Assembly (NCBI GenBank): GCA_021204735.1
Contig: JAJPYV010000419.1
Coordinates: 1 to 22,207 of the forward strand
Direction: 5' to 3'
Length of the DNA: 22,207 bases
Origin: Prevotella sp.
GTDB taxonomy: Bacteria > Bacteroidota > Bacteroidia > Bacteroidales > Bacteroidaceae
The notes under the pieces were generated by a model. The model did not search any database. It worked only from the letters and a program-made list of their open reading frames with translations, and had not been told where the DNA came from. The translations under genes were made by a program, and so were the position numbers. Shown here piece by piece: positions 1 through 8,661 of this stretch. Position 1 is the stretch's first letter, and each line of letters starts with the position of its first letter.

Positions 1-152
1 CTATTGTGAAAAGAGTGGTTAACTAATATAACTAACTGATATATAGTAATTTACCCCCTCCCAGGAAGAAAATAATTAATATAAAATAATGCAACAACTA
101 TAAATAAAACTTAAAATATCTATATTTCATAAAGATTTTTCTGTAAAAATTA

Positions 153-182
153 TTGTTTTAACATATAAATTTATTACATTTG
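153..182 (+). promoter_or_regulatory. Predicted Bacteroidetes-type promoter of the susCD operon
   Basis: TACATTTG at 175-182 matches the Bacteroidetes -7 consensus TAnnTTTG. A TTG at 153-155 lies 19 bases upstream, in the place of the -33 element. Transcription would start near 189, leaving a leader of about 80 bases before the susC start. A 13-base palindrome, TTTGC-AAT-GCAAA (179-191), overlaps the end of the -7 element and could be part of an operator, though this is only a suggestion. No gene is visible in 1-268; the rest of that stretch is AT-rich with no other clear structure. Confidence 0.65.
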
Positions 183-268
183 CAATGCAAACTTTATGAC
201 TTATTAATAGAAAAATCAAAAAATCCGCCACAGATTGGCAATCAATAGTTAATATACAAATTTAAACA

Positions 269-3200
269 ATGTATTTTAGTATGAAGGACACCAAGTATCT
301 AAGTTTGTTTGGCCGTTTAGGACAGTTCCGACGGCTGTGCTTTCTTGCATTATTGTCGGTGCTCGCTATTGGAGCTTACGGACAAGGCAAGACTGTTTCT
401 GGTACCGTCACTGACAAGTCAGGACAATCCGTAATTGGAGCGAGCGTGGTGGTTAAAGGATCCACCAATGCAACAATCACTGATTTCGACGGTAAGTACA
501 CTCTAAAGAATGTTCCAGAAAACGGAACAATCACTGTAAGTTACGTGGGATACAAAACAAGTGAAGTATCCGTAAAGGGCCACACAACCATCAACGTGAC
601 ATTGGAAGATGACACCGAAGTATTGAATGAGTTAGTGGTAGTAGGTTACGGAGTTCAGAAGAAATCAGATGTAACAGGAGCGTTAGCCCACGTATCATCA
701 GAAGAACTCCAGACCCGCCCTGTAACCAACGCATTTGAGGCAATGCAAGGAAAATTGGCAGGTGTGGACATCACATCAAGTGAGCGTCCTGGTACAGTAG
801 GAGACATCTACATCCGTGGTACCCGCTCTCTCTCAGCATCCAACTCACCTTTGTACGTTGTAGACGGAGTGCCATTGATGTCAGGATCAGGAATTGAAAC
901 CTTGAACTCACGAGACATCGAAAGCGTAGACGTGCTGAAAGATGCATCCGCCACAGCTATTTACGGTTCACGTGGAGCCAATGGTGTTGTAATCATCACC
1001 ACAAAACAAGGAAAAGAAGGAAAATTCAACCTCAACTATTCAACTTCCTTCACATTCCAGACACTTGTTGATAAAGAAAAGTCGATGAGTGCCTCTGAAT
1101 ACATCAACTACAGGCGTTGGGCAGCTTACAACAGTGATCCTGATACATACGCCGACCCACGCAATCCGACAAAAGCAAGTGATGAAAAACTGTTCGGAAT
1201 AATTGATGACCCAACAGCATACGCCAATATCATGAGTGGTTGGGCAACGGGAACATGGAATCCATCAGCAGTTACCGACTACGACTGGACAGGCAATGTG
1301 CTCCGCACAGGATTCATCCAGGAACACACCCTCAACGCATCAGGAGGTTCAGACAAGATGAAGGCTTTCGCTTCATTTGGTTACTTGAACAACAAAGGTA
1401 CACAGATTGGACAGAGCTACGAGAGATTCACAGGTCGTTTAGGCGTAGACATCACACCAGTTGACTGGATTACGATAAACGCCTCGATGAACGGATCACG
1501 TGAGTCACAAGACTATGGTATGTCAACAACCGGTGCACGTAGCACAACAGGAGCATCCAACAACATCTACTCCCTTGCCAAAACAATGTACCGTTGGGCA
1601 CTTCCATACGATTCTGATGGAAACCGAATTATCAACCCAGGAGGTGATAATACATTATACTCAATAGAAGACGAGTGGAACCACAACGTTTCTCAGCGTG
1701 AGACATATCGTATATTGGCATCATTCTCAGCAACACTCGATTTCGGCAAGATGTGGGCTCCTTTGAAAGGATTAAGCTACAAGATCAACTTCGGTCCAGA
1801 CTACCGCTACTATCGTCAGGGTGACTTTATTGACGGAATGTCAGCATACAAGGTTGACCAGTCGGGAGCAGAAGGCACGAACTGGGCACGCTGGCAGACA
1901 GTACGCGATTTCTCGTGGACATTGGATAACATGATAATGTACAACAACACATTCGGTAAACACAGTGTAGGTGTGACACTGTTGCAGACAGCTTCCAAAT
2001 GGAACGAGGAGACAGCTTCCATGTCAGCTTACAACATACCGCAAGACATGTATTTGTGGAATGCAATGGGTGAGGTAGTGGTTACAGACTCCTCAAATGG
2101 TGTAAGCATGTCGACCGGTCTGACAGAGCGTCAGCTTTGCTCATACATGGCACGTATAAACTACGGCTTTAATGACCGCTATCTCTTGACAGCATCAATA
2201 CGTTGGGACGGTGCTTCACAGTTGTCAGCAGGTCACAAATGGGATACCTTCCCATCAGTTGCCTTGGCTTGGCGTCTCAGTGAGGAGAAATTCTTGAAGA
2301 ACGTGAACTGGCTATCCAACTTAAAGCTCCGTGTAGGTGTAGGTGTAACGGGTAACGCCGCTATCGACCCTTACGCAACACTCGGATCTATACGTAAAGT
2401 GTTGGTACCAATCAACGGTGAGGGTACAAATGAATACATAACAGGTTACACCACCAACGAGCCTTATTATGCAAAAGACAACCTCGTTATGGCAAACGTA
2501 GATTTAGGTTGGGAAAAGACCACACAGTGGAATGTAGGTGTTGACTTCGGTTTCCTTGACAACCGCCTCAGTGGTAGTTTGGAAGTTTATTTCTCAAAGA
2601 CAAGAGACCTGTTGATGGATATGGTTGTACCGACAATCACGGGATACTCATCAACAATGGCTAATATCGGTCAGACATCCAACAAAGGTGTTGAATTTAC
2701 TCTCAACGCAATACCTGTAAAGACAAAGAACTTCGAGTGGAACACAAGTCTTAATTTCGCATGGCAGAAAGATAAGATTGACAAGTTGGCATACGGCAAG
2801 GAAGACATGGTGGACAACACATGGTTCATCGGAGAGTCTTTGAGCGTTTACTATGGCTACGACAACTTAGGCTTGTGGACAAACTCAGCAGAAGACCAAG
2901 CTGAAATGGCTAAGTGGAATGCTAACGGTTACAATTTCTCAGAAGGTATGGTACGTCCGAAAGACCAGAATGGCGACTATATCATGGACGATAACGACCG
3001 CGTAATACTTGGAAACAAGAATCCTCATGTTACAGGAGGTTGGTTGAACTCATTCACATACAAGGGCTTCGAGCTCAGTTTCCAATTGTATGGACGTTTC
3101 GGATATACAATCCTGAAGTCAAGAGCATTGTATGGATATGGCAACCTTGGCGAAATAGACTATTGGACTCCAGACAACACGGGTGCAGAATATCAGAAGC

Positions 3201-3472
3201 CAATCTTGACATCATTGCAAAGCGGATCAGCAGACTCATTCTATGAGTCAATAGGATACAAGAAAGCTAATTTCGTCCGTGTGCGCAACATATCATTAGG
3301 ATATACTTTCCCACACAAATTGATACGTAAGGCAACCTTGGAGAACCTTAAGATCTATGCCCAGATTATCAACCCGTTTGATATCTATCAATCAGTTAAA
3401 GGCTACGACCTTGACAACGATGCTACATACTTCAACCGCAGCTACGTAGTAGGACTTGAAGTATCATTCTAA
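269..3472 (+). CDS. susC: SusC/RagA-family TonB-dependent outer-membrane transporter
   Basis: This 1067-residue protein is an outer-membrane importer that takes up oligosaccharides using energy from TonB. A signal peptide (about residues 20-39, ending AYGQ) is followed by a carboxypeptidase-D regulatory-like domain (about 40-115, with the typical GxxVxGASVVVKG and DGKYTL segments). Next come a TonB-box-like ELVVVGYG segment (121-128), a plug domain (about 130-248, with YVVDGVPL and DASATAIYGSRGANGV), and a long beta-barrel ending in the aromatic residue typical of outer-membrane proteins (LEVSF). The length is normal for SusC. It sits 20 bases upstream of susD, so the two form a transporter complex. 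Enzymes downstream suggest a rhamnogalacturonan-type substrate, which is inference from context. The start could instead be the ATG at 281 (MKDTKY), which gives an equally good signal peptide. Confidence 0.96.
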   Translation: MYFSMKDTKYLSLFGRLGQFRRLCFLALLSVLAIGAYGQGKTVSGTVTDKSGQSVIGASVVVKGSTNATITDFDGKYTLKNVPENGTITVSYVGYKTSEVSVKGHTTINVTLEDDTEVLNELVVVGYGVQKKSDVTGALAHVSSEELQTRPVTNAFEAMQGKLAGVDITSSERPGTVGDIYIRGTRSLSASNSPLYVVDGVPLMSGSGIETLNSRDIESVDVLKDASATAIYGSRGANGVVIITTKQGKEGKFNLNYSTSFTFQTLVDKEKSMSASEYINYRRWAAYNSDPDTYADPRNPTKASDEKLFGIIDDPTAYANIMSGWATGTWNPSAVTDYDWTGNVLRTGFIQEHTLNASGGSDKMKAFASFGYLNNKGTQIGQSYERFTGRLGVDITPVDWITINASMNGSRESQDYGMSTTGARSTTGASNNIYSLAKTMYRWALPYDSDGNRIINPGGDNTLYSIEDEWNHNVSQRETYRILASFSATLDFGKMWAPLKGLSYKINFGPDYRYYRQGDFIDGMSAYKVDQSGAEGTNWARWQTVRDFSWTLDNMIMYNNTFGKHSVGVTLLQTASKWNEETASMSAYNIPQDMYLWNAMGEVVVTDSSNGVSMSTGLTERQLCSYMARINYGFNDRYLLTASIRWDGASQLSAGHKWDTFPSVALAWRLSEEKFLKNVNWLSNLKLRVGVGVTGNAAIDPYATLGSIRKVLVPINGEGTNEYITGYTTNEPYYAKDNLVMANVDLGWEKTTQWNVGVDFGFLDNRLSGSLEVYFSKTRDLLMDMVVPTITGYSSTMANIGQTSNKGVEFTLNAIPVKTKNFEWNTSLNFAWQKDKIDKLAYGKEDMVDNTWFIGESLSVYYGYDNLGLWTNSAEDQAEMAKWNANGYNFSEGMVRPKDQNGDYIMDDNDRVILGNKNPHVTGGWLNSFTYKGFELSFQLYGRFGYTILKSRALYGYGNLGEIDYWTPDNTGAEYQKPILTSLQSGSADSFYESIGYKKANFVRVRNISLGYTFPHKLIRKATLENLKIYAQIINPFDIYQSVKGYDLDNDATYFNRSYVVGLEVSF

Positions 3473-3492
3473 TCAGATGTTTTATATTTAAA

Positions 3493-5655
3493 ATGAAGGA
3501 AAAGAATATGAAAATCAATAATAAAATAGCAAATGCCGTTATCGCTGTCGTAGCACTGTTCTCAACAGGATGCTCAAGCAGCTTTTTGGATGAGGAGCTG
3601 ACCACTTCGTATTCCACCCAATATTTTGAAACGGAAGAAGGCTTGGAATCATTGGCAATATCGCTATACGGACATATCCGTTGGCTATTTGCATACGGTT
3701 GGTCATACCCTATGACTTTATACGGTGTTGACGAGTTTGGTATCGGCACCGATGGTGTGAATGAGATGTGGAACACATACGACTACCGATTGGCAGCCAC
3801 ATCAAGCGGACCAGCTAACTACACTGACAATGCCGACCTTTGGGACGAGTTGTATTATGGTATCGCATCAGCAAACACGCTGATAGCATCATTAGACAAG
3901 ATTACAGATGAATCCAAGCAAAAACGCATTAAAGCGATGGCTTATTTCCTGAGAGGCTTCAACTTCTACAAGTTGACCGCCCAATACGGTTGGTGTGTGC
4001 TTCAGACAGAGCCTGCAAACGGAGTTATACGTAGTTTCAAGAAAAGCTCACCAGAAGAGTGCTGGGCACAAACAATATCAGACCTGCGAACAGCATACGA
4101 GACATTCGAAGGTGAGGATTTCTACTACGGCAAAGGCATGACATGGACGAAAGCCACAGCAGCCCACTACCTTGCAAAAGCCTTGTTGTTCAGAGCTTCT
4201 GAAAGAAATGACAGTTGGAACTCATCTTACAAGTCAGCAGACCTGCAAGAAGCGCTTGCATGCTGCAACTATGTAATAAGCGCACGTTCTCTTGAGGCAG
4301 ATTACAATGACCTGTACAACAACTGGACAGGTGTTGATTGCGACATCGAGAAGAGCGATGAGATTTTGATGGCAGCAACATGGAATGATGACTATGCAAA
4401 TACGGGCGGAAGATTCGGTAACAATACATCAACTATCTTCTCACCGCAGTTCAGTAATTTCGCTTCAACGACAACAAATCGTGGAGCAGCTACAGGAGGA
4501 AAAGACTTCCAGCGTCTGCGCCCAACAGAATACACATACGCTGTATTTGACCACGTGAATGATGCACGCTTGTGGAAATCTTTCAAGACTGTTTATGGAG
4601 CAAACTTACTGAGCAGCCCTCCAACAAAGAGCGACGGCACAGAAGTAGAACTTGGAGAACCTGCAGTAGTGTTCATCCTCAATACACAAGATGACCACAC
4701 ATACGACAACTTCACATTCGGAGCAGCACGTTATCAGGAAGACGCCAACTTTGTTGACGTTGCAGGCAGATTGCCAGACTGGACTCCAGGAGAGCGTCAG
4801 ACCCAATATGGAGAGACTACATTCTCTGGCAAACCAGGCCAGGCAGTATTGAACTCATGGATTCTCTACCAGAACGGCACATACGTTGGCAACAATTTCG
4901 GAAGCACAGCGACATCCTCATACGGTTCATGGCAAAGCAACATGTTCTGCGGAGTATGCAAATCACTTTGCGGACAGTTGGAAAGTAACAGCGGCTATGC
5001 CGACTATACAGGTGACTATTCCGCCCGCGATGTTACTATTGCAAGAGTTGGAGACACATACCTGATGCGTGCAGAGATCTATGTACGTTTGGGTGATTAC
5101 AGCTCAGCTATGAATGACCTCAATGTAATCCGCAGGCGCGGAGCATGGAAAGAAGGCGAGAACCGTTCATATCAGATTGATGGAACAAAAGGATTCGAAA
5201 ACAACACATCTTTCTACTCCTCATATTCAGACCAGTATGAGAATTGGAATCTGAACATGAACACATATTACCTCTCAAATCCAGACTTGGAAGTAACCAC
5301 AGCTTCGACAGAAGATGCGATGACGCTGACATCATTCCCGAGCAATCTGCCAGCTGTTGACGAGGCTATTATGACGAAATTAGGAGTAACAAGCGATTAC
5401 GACCGTGCACTCAACTTCATATTGAACGAGCGTACGCGTGAATTACTTGGTGAATACCAGCGTTGGGAAACTCTGTCACGTACAGGCACTCTGATAAAGA
5501 GAGCAAAGGCTTTCAATCCAGATGTTGTAAACATCACAGAAGGAAAGAGCGAGTTGAGGCCAATTCCGCAATCTTTCATTGACAGTATGCTGCATGAAGA
5601 CGGTACGAACCTCAGCGATGATGAAAAGGCTGAGTGGCAGAACCCAGGATATTGA
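3493..5655 (+). CDS. susD: SusD/RagB-family outer-membrane glycan-binding lipoprotein
   Basis: This surface lipoprotein caps the SusC barrel and binds the incoming glycan. It has a lipoprotein signal with an STGC lipobox (Cys27), followed by the usual SSFLDEE start of mature SusD proteins. TPR-like helices include the segment around residues 515-550 (DTYLMRAEIYVRLGDYSSA). The conserved C-terminal block has NERTRELLGEYQRWETLSRTG (about 645-665) and RPIPQSFID, and the protein ends QNPGY. At 720 residues it is longer than most family members (about 500-650), with extra sequence in its middle and late regions that may shape the binding site. A second ATG at 3508 is an alternative start. It is co-transcribed with susC and followed by a terminator, so the enzyme genes downstream have their own promoter. 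Confidence 0.95.
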   Translation: MKEKNMKINNKIANAVIAVVALFSTGCSSSFLDEELTTSYSTQYFETEEGLESLAISLYGHIRWLFAYGWSYPMTLYGVDEFGIGTDGVNEMWNTYDYRLAATSSGPANYTDNADLWDELYYGIASANTLIASLDKITDESKQKRIKAMAYFLRGFNFYKLTAQYGWCVLQTEPANGVIRSFKKSSPEECWAQTISDLRTAYETFEGEDFYYGKGMTWTKATAAHYLAKALLFRASERNDSWNSSYKSADLQEALACCNYVISARSLEADYNDLYNNWTGVDCDIEKSDEILMAATWNDDYANTGGRFGNNTSTIFSPQFSNFASTTTNRGAATGGKDFQRLRPTEYTYAVFDHVNDARLWKSFKTVYGANLLSSPPTKSDGTEVELGEPAVVFILNTQDDHTYDNFTFGAARYQEDANFVDVAGRLPDWTPGERQTQYGETTFSGKPGQAVLNSWILYQNGTYVGNNFGSTATSSYGSWQSNMFCGVCKSLCGQLESNSGYADYTGDYSARDVTIARVGDTYLMRAEIYVRLGDYSSAMNDLNVIRRRGAWKEGENRSYQIDGTKGFENNTSFYSSYSDQYENWNLNMNTYYLSNPDLEVTTASTEDAMTLTSFPSNLPAVDEAIMTKLGVTSDYDRALNFILNERTRELLGEYQRWETLSRTGTLIKRAKAFNPDVVNITEGKSELRPIPQSFIDSMLHEDGTNLSDDEKAEWQNPGY

Positions 5656-5708
5656 TAGTAAATACATAACACTTCTCTTGCAAGCGGCAAGAATGTAAGT
5701 GAACAATC

Positions 5709-5746
5709 AAGAACCTGCAGATGTTTAAAAGCATCTACGGGTTCTT
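5709..5746 (+). terminator. Hairpin terminator after susD
   Basis: Left arm 5709-5723 (AAGAACC plus TGCAGATG) pairs with right arm 5732-5746 (CATCTACG plus GGTTCTT), with one mismatch and one G-T pair around an 8-base loop. A T-rich stretch follows. It separates susCD from the enzyme operon. Confidence 0.75.
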
Positions 5747-5879
5747 TCCTTACATTCTACATATAAAAAAGTACCATTTTTACATTCACATCGGTCATTT
5801 AAACACAACAAAAGAAAGATGTGAGCAGAGTTAATGCAATTTAGTCTGGTGAAAATGGCCGTATTTTATAAAAAATATA

Positions 5880-5887
5880 TAAATTTG
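5880..5887 (+). promoter_or_regulatory. Predicted promoter (-7 element) of the pectin-enzyme operon
   Basis: TAAATTTG exactly fits the Bacteroidetes -7 consensus TAnnTTTG and lies 53 bases before the GH106 start, downstream of the susD terminator. No convincing -33 TTTG is found at the expected distance, so an activator may be needed. The 5656-5940 gap otherwise holds only the terminator and AT-rich sequence. Confidence 0.5.
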
Positions 5888-5940
5888 CGGAGAATTATTA
5901 TTATAAGACATTTATTTCAATACAACCTTAGAATAATCTT

Positions 5941-7767
5941 ATGAAAAAATTCACAAAGATACTGATTATCTGTTGCACGTTGCTCCCCACCCCATTAGCA
6001 TTGTCGGCACAACAGGCAGAATGGCCGTCGGTAAACACTGAGATGAAGCCAGGATCACGCTGGTGGCTGATGGGCAGTGCCTTAGACTCGCTGAACCTTG
6101 CGTACAACTTAGGTGAATACGGCAAGGCTGGAATGGGAACCATGGAGATTACCCCTATATACGGCGTGCAAGGGAATGACAAAAACGAGATACCTTTCCT
6201 TTCTGAACGCTGGATGAACATGTACCACTATACCGTGGAGCAAGCAAAGAAAAACGGTATGCAGATTGACATGAACACAGGAACAGGGTGGCCATTCGGA
6301 GGACCAAATGTAACGACAGAAGACGCGGCATGCAAACTCGTTATTTCAGAATATGATGTCAAAGGAGGCAAAAAAACAGTTCAACCAATTGATGTAACTG
6401 ATGAAAAACAAAAGAATTACGCAAAGTTGGAGCGACTGATGGCATACTCTGAGAAAGGAGATATAATCGACCTGACATCATTAGTTAAAGACGGAGAACT
6501 TACATGGAAAGCCCCAAAAGGCAACTGGCATCTGATTGCAGCATTCTGCGGAAAGACATTGCAGGCTGTGAAGCGGGCAGCCCCTGGCGGAGAAGGTCTC
6601 GTGATTGACCATTTCTCAAAACGGGCAGTGAAAAACTATCTGCAAGGATTTGACAAAGTATTCGATAATACGAGCACAACACCACCACACCTGTTTTTCA
6701 ACGACTCTTACGAAGTTTACGAAGCCGACTGGACTGAGGGCCTTTTCGATGAGTTTGAAATACTACGAGGATACAAATTAGAGAACTATCTGCCACAGTT
6801 TTTATCAGAAGGCCGTGATGATACCACAGCAAGAGTTATTTCAGATTATAGAGAGACACTATCTGACATGCTGTTGGAGAACTTCACCAAACAGTGGACA
6901 GAATGGGCACACAAACGAGGGTCAGGCACAAGAAACCAAGCCCATGGATCACCTGGCAACCTGATAGACCTCTACGCAACAGTAGATGTGCCCGAATGCG
7001 AAGGTTTCGGACTGTCAGACTTTGGAATTAAAGGATTGAGAAAAGACTCACTGACACGCGCAAACTTCTCTGATCTCTCGATGCTGAAATACGCATCATC
7101 AGCTGCCCACATAACAGGGAAAACTTACACCTCATCAGAGACATTCACGTGGCTGACCGAACATTTCAGAACATCCCTGTCACAATGCAAGCCCGACTTA
7201 GACCTGATGTTCGTATCAGGCGTGAACCACGTATTTTTTCACGGAACGACATATTCTCCGAAAGACGACCCATGGCCAGGATGGAAATTCTACGCATCCA
7301 TAGACATGAGTATGACAAACCCCTTCTGGAAAGCCGTACCATCATTCTACGACTATATCACAAAATGCCAGAGTTTTCTGCAATATGGCAAACCAGACAA
7401 CGACTTCCTACTCTATTTGCCGATTTACGACATCTGGTATGAGCAAGGTGGTAGGTTTCTGATGTTCGACATCCACAAGATGGGTGAACGAGCACCACGA
7501 TTCATAGAAGCTGTGCAGCGAATAGAAACTGCAGGATATGACGTGGATTATATCTCCGACAAGTACATTGGAGAAACTTCTGTGAAAGACAACGAGCTGC
7601 TCACGCCTGGAGGAGCAAAATACAAGGCGATAATAGTACCGGGAGCGAAACTGATGCCAGAGAAGACTTTGAGAAAACTTTTAGAGTTGGCTGATAACGG
7701 GGCAACCATAGTATTCCTCGATCAATACCCAGAGGATGTTCCAGGCAAGAGTTATTTCAGATTATAG
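5941..7767 (+). CDS. N-terminal fragment of GH106 alpha-L-rhamnosidase (608 aa, frameshifted end)
   Basis: A signal peptide (about residues 1-23, cleavage near LSA|QQ) is followed by the GH106 start, with PGSRWWLMGSALD (37-49), MEITPIYG (68-75) and DMNTGTGWPFGGPN (110-123). The segment copied by the duplication (297-601) includes PECEGFG (351-357) and SSETFTW (398-404), whose glutamates are candidates for catalytic or calcium-binding residues, and GVNHVFFHGTTYSP (427-440). After residue 602 the frame runs into the second copy out of phase, adds KSYFRL and stops. The product lacks the C-terminal beta-sandwich (about 300 residues of the restored protein). It would be exported, but is probably unstable or inactive. 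If the duplication is an assembly error, this is simply the first two thirds of an intact gene. Confidence 0.8.
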   Translation: MKKFTKILIICCTLLPTPLALSAQQAEWPSVNTEMKPGSRWWLMGSALDSLNLAYNLGEYGKAGMGTMEITPIYGVQGNDKNEIPFLSERWMNMYHYTVEQAKKNGMQIDMNTGTGWPFGGPNVTTEDAACKLVISEYDVKGGKKTVQPIDVTDEKQKNYAKLERLMAYSEKGDIIDLTSLVKDGELTWKAPKGNWHLIAAFCGKTLQAVKRAAPGGEGLVIDHFSKRAVKNYLQGFDKVFDNTSTTPPHLFFNDSYEVYEADWTEGLFDEFEILRGYKLENYLPQFLSEGRDDTTARVISDYRETLSDMLLENFTKQWTEWAHKRGSGTRNQAHGSPGNLIDLYATVDVPECEGFGLSDFGIKGLRKDSLTRANFSDLSMLKYASSAAHITGKTYTSSETFTWLTEHFRTSLSQCKPDLDLMFVSGVNHVFFHGTTYSPKDDPWPGWKFYASIDMSMTNPFWKAVPSFYDYITKCQSFLQYGKPDNDFLLYLPIYDIWYEQGGRFLMFDIHKMGERAPRFIEAVQRIETAGYDVDYISDKYIGETSVKDNELLTPGGAKYKAIIVPGAKLMPEKTLRKLLELADNGATIVFLDQYPEDVPGKSYFRL

Positions 7768-8661
7768 AGAGACACTATCTGACATGCTGTTGGAGAACTT
7801 CACCAAACAGTGGACAGAATGGGCACACAAACGAGGGTCAGGCACAAGAAACCAAGCCCATGGATCACCTGGCAACCTGATAGACCTCTACGCAACAGTA
7901 GATGTGCCCGAATGCGAAGGTTTCGGACTGTCAGACTTTGGAATTAAAGGATTGAGAAAAGACTCACTGACACGCGCAAACTTCTCTGATCTCTCGATGC
8001 TGAAATACGCATCATCAGCTGCCCACATAACAGGGAAAACTTACACCTCATCAGAGACATTCACGTGGCTGACCGAACATTTCAGAACATCCCTGTCACA
8101 ATGCAAGCCCGACTTAGACCTGATGTTCGTATCAGGCGTGAACCACGTATTTTTTCACGGAACGACATATTCTCCGAAAGACGACCCATGGCCAGGATGG
8201 AAATTCTACGCATCCATAGACATGAGTATGACAAACCCCTTCTGGAAAGCCGTACCATCATTCTACGACTATATCACAAAATGCCAGAGTTTTCTGCAAT
8301 ATGGCAAACCAGACAACGACTTCCTACTCTATTTGCCGATTTACGACATCTGGTATGAGCAAGGTGGTAGGTTTCTGATGTTCGACATCCACAAGATGGG
8401 TGAACGAGCACCACGATTCATAGAAGCTGTGCAGCGAATAGAAACTGCAGGATATGACGTGGATTATATCTCCGACAAGTACATTGGAGAAACTTCTGTG
8501 AAAGACAACGAGCTGCTCACGCCTGGAGGAGCAAAATACAAGGCGATAATAGTACCGGGAGCGAAACTGATGCCAGAGAAGACTTTGAGAAAACTTTTAG
8601 AGTTGGCTGATAACGGGGCAACCATAGTATTCCTCGATCAATACCCAGAGGATGTTCCAGG
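6829..8661 (+). repeat. Perfect 916-bp direct tandem duplication within the GH106 gene
   Basis: Unit 1 is 6829-7744 and unit 2 is 7745-8660, with the single base G at 7745/8661 shared at the break (1-bp microhomology). I see no differences between the units by eye, and the 305 encoded residues are identical. Flanking bases diverge at once: A at 6828 versus G at 7744, and C at 7746 versus A at 8662. There is no transposase, no inverted repeat and no target-site duplication, so this is not an insertion sequence. The length equals 3 x 305 + 1, which causes the frameshift. Confidence 0.95.

Noticed and set aside
7149..7442. 97-residue reading frame, repeated identically at 8065-8358
   Set aside because: Both are out-of-frame shadows inside the duplicated GH106 segment; their identity only reflects the duplication.
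7736..7767. Programmed ribosomal frameshift joining the two GH106 fragments
   Set aside because: No slippery heptamer or downstream structure is visible, and the joined product would contain the core twice, unlike any GH106 I know.
6829..8661. Mobile element or insertion sequence as the cause of the repeat
   Set aside because: There is no transposase, no terminal inverted repeat, no target duplication, and the repeated DNA is the gene's own sequence.
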